Shown piece by piece: positions 5,652 to 8,777 of a stretch of DNA of 8,777 nt (position 1 is its first letter; the number at the start of each line of letters is the position of its first letter). The notes beneath the pieces are model-generated. The model had not been told where the DNA came from, ran no database searches, and saw only the letters and a program-made list of their open reading frames with translations. Source of the DNA: JAUVXJ01 sp034430275 (GTDB lineage Bacteria > Chloroflexota > Anaerolineae > UBA7937 > B3-Chlor); NCBI GenBank assembly GCA_034430275.1, contig DAOUEW010000066.1, forward strand, positions 1 to 8,777. The letters are read 5' to 3'. A program made the translations under genes and the position numbers.

Positions 5652-6959
5652 GTGGCTATTAATGATGTAGACGTGCAAACGAAAGACGTAGTGGAGTTGC
5701 TCGGCGATAAGGTCAAGGGACCGGTGGAGACGTCGCTCGACATCTGCGCCCACTGTGGCATCTGCGCCGATTCCTGCCACCTGTATGCTGGCACGGGCGA
5801 CGTGGAGCAGATCCCTTCCGCCAGAGCCCAGCAGTTGGAGAAGGTCTACAAACGGTACTACACCAAGCTGGGACAGATCGCGCCACGCCTGGTGGGAGCC
5901 GAGGATCTGGACGAGGAGGTGTTGGATCGGCTACAGAGGATCGCCTACCAGTGTACCCTCTGCCGGCGCTGTGCACTGTACTGTCCCTTTGGCATAGACA
6001 ACGCGACCATGGTAGCATCCATCAGGGCCTTCCTGGCGGAGGCCGGAAGGATTCCGCCAGCCTTGGAGGAGCACACCAACAACGCCTACGAGAAGGGCAA
6101 TACCCTGGCCATCAGTGACGAGCAGTTCCTGGACAGGATCGAATGGTTCGAGGAGGAGCTACAGGACGCGGTGGACGACGACGAAGCGACCATTCCTTTG
6201 GACAAGCAGGGCGCCAGGATACTCTTCGTCCCCACGCCGATCCAGATCATGAGATTCCCCAGCGTGATCATCTCCGCGGCGAAGATCTTCCACGCCGTGG
6301 GCGAGGACTGGACCCTGAGCACCCGGCGCTTCGATGGCACCAACTTCGCCCTCTTCTCAGGGGAGGAGGCCAAGCGTAACGAGATGGCTCAGCGGCTGGT
6401 GGACGAGATGGAGAGGCTGGGGGCCAAGGTCCTGCTGCTCAGCGAGTGTGGGCATTCGTACTGGGCGATGAAGTACGCTGCCGAGCACTGGTTGCACAAG
6501 CCACTGCCCTTCAAGGTCATGAACATCGTGGAGTTGCTCGCTCAGTATATCTCCGAGGGCCGTATCAAGCTGGATCCATCGGTGAATCCCAAGACCATCA
6601 CCTACCACGACCCCTGCAACCTGTCGCGCAAGGGCGGTCTCCTCGATGAGCCCAGGGTCTGCCTGGAGGCGGCGGCGGAGGATTTCGTGGAGCTGAGCCC
6701 CTGCCGCGAGAAAGCCTGGTGTTGCGGTGGCGGAGGCGGGGTGATCACCATCCCCGAGTACGACGAGGTCCGTCTGGCAGCCGGAAAGCCCAAGGCCGAG
6801 CAGATTCGGGAGAGCGGCGCTGAGGTCGTGGCCACGGCTTGCGACAACTGCAAGCTCCAGCTTATGGAGCTGGCGGAGCGCTACGGGCTGGACGTGTCTG
6901 TGGTGGGAGTTGTCGATCTGGTGGCCGATGCGATGATTCCGGACGAAGAGAAGGAATAG
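5652..6959 (+). CDS. DsrK/HdrD-like iron-sulfur disulfide oxidoreductase subunit
   Basis: This 435-aa cytoplasmic protein has two N-terminal [4Fe-4S] ferredoxin-type sites: Cys32, 35, 38, 42 (CAHCGICADSC) and Cys101, 104, 107, 111 (CTLCRRCALYCP). The C-terminal half has a reduced first CCG-like segment (SECGHSY, Cys266), then a complete CCG motif: Cys322 (HDPC), Cys357-Cys358 (WCCGGGGG), Cys397 and Cys400 (CDNC). In HdrB/HdrD/DsrK this motif binds the non-cubane [4Fe-4S] cluster that cleaves or forms a disulfide. GlpC and lactate-utilisation Fe-S proteins share the architecture, but the CGH motif and the NarI-like partner point to DsrK/HdrD. The natural substrate could be the lipoyl group of the next gene product, because no DsrC is present. 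The GTG start has GAGGG (5638-5642) 9 nt upstream. Confidence 0.93.
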   Translation: MAINDVDVQTKDVVELLGDKVKGPVETSLDICAHCGICADSCHLYAGTGDVEQIPSARAQQLEKVYKRYYTKLGQIAPRLVGAEDLDEEVLDRLQRIAYQCTLCRRCALYCPFGIDNATMVASIRAFLAEAGRIPPALEEHTNNAYEKGNTLAISDEQFLDRIEWFEEELQDAVDDDEATIPLDKQGARILFVPTPIQIMRFPSVIISAAKIFHAVGEDWTLSTRRFDGTNFALFSGEEAKRNEMAQRLVDEMERLGAKVLLLSECGHSYWAMKYAAEHWLHKPLPFKVMNIVELLAQYISEGRIKLDPSVNPKTITYHDPCNLSRKGGLLDEPRVCLEAAAEDFVELSPCREKAWCCGGGGGVITIPEYDEVRLAAGKPKAEQIRESGAEVVATACDNCKLQLMELAERYGLDVSVVGVVDLVADAMIPDEEKE

Positions 6960-6970
6960 GAGGAGGAACG

Positions 6971-7411
6971 ATGGCGGTAATCAACGGCTGCAACATCCCT
7001 GAGGATCTGTACTACCTGGCTGGCGACAAGCTGGTCTGGGCGCGGTTCGAAGACGACGGCACGGTGACGGCAGGTGTGCCCGATCCCGGTCAGGCTGTGG
7101 CGGGCAAGGTCGTGGCGGTGACGCCCAAGAAGCTGGGCCGTTCCATCGATCGGGGTAAGAGTATGGGCACCCTGGAGAGTGGGAAGTGGGTGGGACCCAT
7201 CCCCGCACCAGTCTCCGGAGAGATCCTGGCCATCAACGAGGCGGCCACTGCCAACCCCTCCCTGGTCAACGACGATCCCTACGGCGAAGGGTGGATCGTC
7301 AAGCTTCAACCCTCAAACGCGGACGAGGACAAGGCTGAGTTGGTGACTGGCCAGGCGGCGGTAAAGGCCTTCCAGCAGTTGATGGCGGAGAGAGACATCT
7401 CCTGCCAGTAG
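6971..7411 (+). CDS. GcvH-like lipoyl-binding protein (LbpA type)
   Basis: This 146-aa protein has the hammerhead fold of glycine cleavage H protein: LVWARFEDDGTVTAGV near the start, the lipoyl loop LESGKW with Lys72 as the predicted lipoylation site, then PAPVSGEILAINEA and the DDPYGEGWIVKL signature. No P, T or L protein gene is nearby. The neighbours are sulfur carriers and a DsrK-like disulfide enzyme, so an LbpA role in sulfur metabolism is more likely than glycine cleavage. In the sHdr pathway LbpA carries the sulfur intermediate on its lipoyl group. ESGKW replaces the ESVKA common in true GcvH. There is a C-terminal extension of about 30 residues ending in Cys145-Gln, plus Cys7 near the start. 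AGGAGG (6961-6966) is 4 nt from the ATG and the gap from the previous stop is 11 bp, so the two genes are probably co-translated. Confidence 0.9.
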   Translation: MAVINGCNIPEDLYYLAGDKLVWARFEDDGTVTAGVPDPGQAVAGKVVAVTPKKLGRSIDRGKSMGTLESGKWVGPIPAPVSGEILAINEAATANPSLVNDDPYGEGWIVKLQPSNADEDKAELVTGQAAVKAFQQLMAERDISCQ

Positions 7412-7442
7412 CCTTCTCATCGATCTTCAACGCACCTCTGGG

Positions 7443-7463
7443 GGGCGAGCCGTAGGCTTGCCC
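7443..7463 (+). terminator. Possible terminator hairpin after the lipoyl carrier gene
   Basis: GGGCGAGCC (7443-7451) pairs with GGCTTGCCC (7455-7463) in a 9-bp stem with one G-T wobble and a GTA loop, 31 bp after the stop. The bases that follow are CT-rich (TCTCCTCC) rather than a clean T-run, so termination may be weak or factor-dependent. Confidence 0.45.
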
Positions 7464-7693
7464 TCTCCTCCGTGGTCCATCTCGTCTTCGCGATGGGTCA
7501 CCTCTTCCCATCTTCTGTCCTCATTTGGCCTGCAAGCCATTGCGGCAGGGACCGGACGTGAGCCCCAGCGCAGCACGACCGACACCTTTGGGCGCATCCT
7601 CACGCCTCTCTCGAGAGGACTCCCGGGGCAGCGATCCACGGATAGATGCTGCCACGGCGCGACTGAGACTCGTCCGTCCAGAGGGCCACAGGA

Positions 7694-7722
7694 TTGCTGT
7701 GGCGGGTCGAAGGGTGTATAAC
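7694..7722 (+). promoter_or_regulatory. Candidate promoter for the DUF6064-like gene, with an overlapping palindrome
   Basis: TTGCTG (7694-7699) and TATAAC (7717-7722) are 17 nt apart, predicting a start near 7729 and a leader of about 120 nt. An inverted repeat GCCACAG/CTGTGGC (7685-7691 and 7697-7703) covers the -35 element, where a bound protein would block polymerase. The -35 is weak, matching consensus at three of six positions. Confidence 0.4.
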
Positions 7723-7850
7723 ACAAAACGCATGGTGAGCATGGAGAGGTGCCCTGCGTCGACCAGGGCGCCGGAGGGTTACTGTCAGCAGAAACTGGTA
7801 TAGATACAGCCGACTTGATTGCGGAGGCAGCATCATAGGGGAGGCAGCGA

Positions 7851-8513
7851 ATGGTACCCAGAGAAGAGTTCTGGAGCATCATGGAAGCCTATGGCGCTGG
7901 GATCGCACCGGCCCAGGTCGTGTTCTACGTCGCTGCGATTGTGGTCGTCGGATGGACCTTTCTCAAACCCGGCAAGCTTCAGAGCCTCTTCGTGAAGCTG
8001 TATCTCTCGATGGCCTTCCTTTGGAACGGCATCGTATTCTACTTGATGCTGGCGAGGGATCTGGCCGGCGAGAGCTACGGGAACTACTTCGTCGGTCTTG
8101 CGTTTCTCGTCGTGTCGGCGCTGTTTGCGGTCGACTGTTTCAGGCAGAAGATGCGGTTCTCTCTCCCGGCGGTGCGGTGGGAGAGGTATGTCACAGTGGT
8201 CTTGCTGCTGTTGGTGTTCTGCTATCCGTTGTTCGGTATCGCGTTGGGACATAGCTTGACGAGCCTGCTGATGCCTGGCACTTTTCCGTGCCCTACGACC
8301 GCGCTGGGCCTGCTCCTGCTGACCACCGCTCTGCCCCAGGTGGACAAGGTGATCTACGTCCTGCTGCTTCTCTGCGCGATTCCGTCCACACCCTTCGTCC
8401 AGATCGCCAAGTATGGGGTCTACGAGGACACGATCTTGCTTTCCGCTGGCATCTACAGCTTGGGCTTGCTGTGGAGGTACTGGAGAGCTGAGAGGCTGCC
8501 CACGTCAAGCTGA
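7851..8513 (+). CDS. DUF6064-like multi-pass membrane protein
   Basis: This 220-aa protein is mostly hydrophobic, with about six membrane segments (for example 21-38, 50-67, 77-94, 111-130, 146-160, 165-180). The short N-terminal lead EEFWSIMEAYGAGIAPAQVV and the central PLFGIALGH ... PGTFPCPTTALGLLLL pattern are what I associate with the DUF6064 family of uncharacterised bacterial membrane proteins. The conserved PCPTT turn between helices is the clearest marker. No catalytic or binding site is known to me and I assign no function. GGGGAGG (7838-7844) lies 6 nt from the ATG. It is separated from the sulfur cassette by 439 bp and probably has its own promoter, so a link to sulfur metabolism is not supported. 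Confidence 0.82.
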   Translation: MVPREEFWSIMEAYGAGIAPAQVVFYVAAIVVVGWTFLKPGKLQSLFVKLYLSMAFLWNGIVFYLMLARDLAGESYGNYFVGLAFLVVSALFAVDCFRQKMRFSLPAVRWERYVTVVLLLLVFCYPLFGIALGHSLTSLLMPGTFPCPTTALGLLLLTTALPQVDKVIYVLLLLCAIPSTPFVQIAKYGVYEDTILLSAGIYSLGLLWRYWRAERLPTSS

Positions 8514-8561
8514 AAGCTTGTCCTACGGGACCTGCGTGGGATAAGTTCCGGGCACCGGATG

Positions 8562-8590
8562 TTGCCTCGAGTTGGTGGGCGTGCTATACT
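8562..8590 (+). promoter_or_regulatory. Promoter for the exported protein at the right edge
   Basis: TTGCCT (8562-8567) and TATACT (8585-8590) are exactly 17 nt apart, matching consensus at four and five of six positions. The predicted start near 8597 leaves a leader of about 45 nt before the GTG at 8642. Confidence 0.65.
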
Positions 8591-8641
8591 AGCAGCCTGA
8601 GTGGGGCAGCAAAGCATTCTCGCCACGGAGGGTGGCATAAG

Positions 8642-8777
8642 GTGCAACAATGGAGACGACTGATCCCGGCCCTGTTGCCAGCGGCTACGTGGCTCGCGGT
8701 GTCCCTATGCGTCGGGGCTGCGATCGCGGGAGCCCAGGGGGAAAACAGGTGCCCAGAAGTCGAACAATACCCCAATA
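8642..8777 (+). CDS. Partial exported protein with signal peptide (3' end off the right edge)
   Basis: From the GTG at 8642 the frame stays open to the window end (45 codons visible). The visible N-terminus is a textbook signal peptide: MQQWRRL with two arginines, a hydrophobic core (IPALLPAATWLAVSLCVGAAI), and a likely signal peptidase I site after AGAQG near residue 32. GGAGGG (8627-8632) is 9 nt from the GTG and a good promoter lies upstream. A nearby ATG at 8650 is in another frame and gives a Gly/Arg/Pro-rich sequence with no signal character. The mature part is too short to assign a family. A lipoprotein is unlikely because no lipobox Cys follows the core in the usual position. Confidence 0.7.
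   Translation, partial: MQQWRRLIPALLPAATWLAVSLCVGAAIAGAQGENRCPEVEQYPN

Larger units (their letters stand above)
7412..7850. other. 439 bp gap with hairpins and a candidate promoter, no gene
   Basis: No frame here has a convincing start, codon pattern or protein character; the open frames on both strands are Arg/Pro/Ser-rich and overlap one another. The region holds a hairpin soon after the lipoyl carrier gene (7443-7463), a 10-bp palindrome CTCTCGAGAG (7608-7617), a palindrome overlapping a candidate -35 (7685-7703), a leader hairpin GGTGCCCT/AGGGCGCC (7748-7772, one wobble), and a direct repeat GGAGGCAGC (7823-7831 and 7840-7848) whose second copy contains the ribosome binding site of the next gene. 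Confidence 0.55.

Noticed and set aside
7427..7882. 151-codon minus-strand open frame in the 439 bp gap
   Set aside because: It overlaps the start of the membrane protein gene and crosses the promoter and hairpins; composition is Pro/Ser/Arg-rich without any domain.
8650..8777. ATG start at 8650 for the right-edge gene
   Set aside because: This frame gives a Gly/Arg/Pro-rich product, whereas the GTG at 8642 gives a textbook signal peptide and has the better-spaced ribosome binding site.
1..8777. CRISPR arrays, tRNA or rRNA genes, insertion sequences
   Set aside because: I saw no regularly spaced repeats, no tRNA-like cloverleaf with its conserved TTCGA loop, no rRNA motifs and no transposase-like frame with terminal repeats.

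Overview
The window is GC-rich (roughly 60% by eye) bacterial chromosome. Genes are tightly packed, strong AGGAGG-type ribosome binding sites are common, and GTG and TTG starts are frequent. The gene content (a divergent PlsY, GpsA, a DsrMK/Hdr-like pair with a lipoyl carrier, a DUF6064-type membrane protein) would suit a Chloroflexota-like or other deep-branching thermophilic or anaerobic bacterium. That placement is an inference; no rRNA or other marker gene is present.

Layout. (1) Positions 1-504, minus strand: 5' part of an unrecognised membrane protein that runs off the left edge. (2) 505-864: divergent intergenic region with a good plus-strand promoter and a very stable GC hairpin. (3) 865-2926: plsY-gpsA-trxA, a glycerol-3-phosphate/phospholipid pair followed by a thioredoxin, closed by a clear intrinsic terminator at 2952-2988. 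(4) 3101-7411: a near-consensus promoter drives an ArsR-family regulator, then TusA, two different DsrE-family proteins, a NarI/DsrM-type di-haem membrane cytochrome b, a DsrK/HdrD-type iron-sulfur protein with a CCG domain, and a GcvH/LbpA-type lipoyl carrier. All lie on one strand with short gaps. (5) 7412-7850: 439 bp without a convincing gene, holding several hairpins and a candidate promoter. (6) 7851-8513: DUF6064-like multi-pass membrane protein. (7) 8562-8777: a promoter and the start of an exported protein cut by the right edge.

The main point of interest is region 4. TusA and DsrE proteins are cytoplasmic carriers of persulfide sulfur. The cytochrome b plus CCG protein is the minimal core of a DsrMK/HdrDE-type quinone-coupled disulfide oxidoreductase. 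The last gene is a lipoyl carrier with no glycine-cleavage P, T or L gene beside it. Together they suggest a route in which sulfur passes from TusA/DsrE to a lipoyl carrier, and the lipoyl disulfide/dithiol exchanges electrons with the membrane quinone pool through the DsrMK-like pair. This resembles the sHdr-LbpA sulfur oxidation pathway, but a membrane DsrMK-like module stands where the soluble HdrABC complex would be, and no DsrC appears in the window. The direction (oxidative or reductive) cannot be decided from sequence. The ArsR regulator, which has a Cys-x-Cys pair in its first helix, is a plausible sulfur or redox sensor for the cassette.
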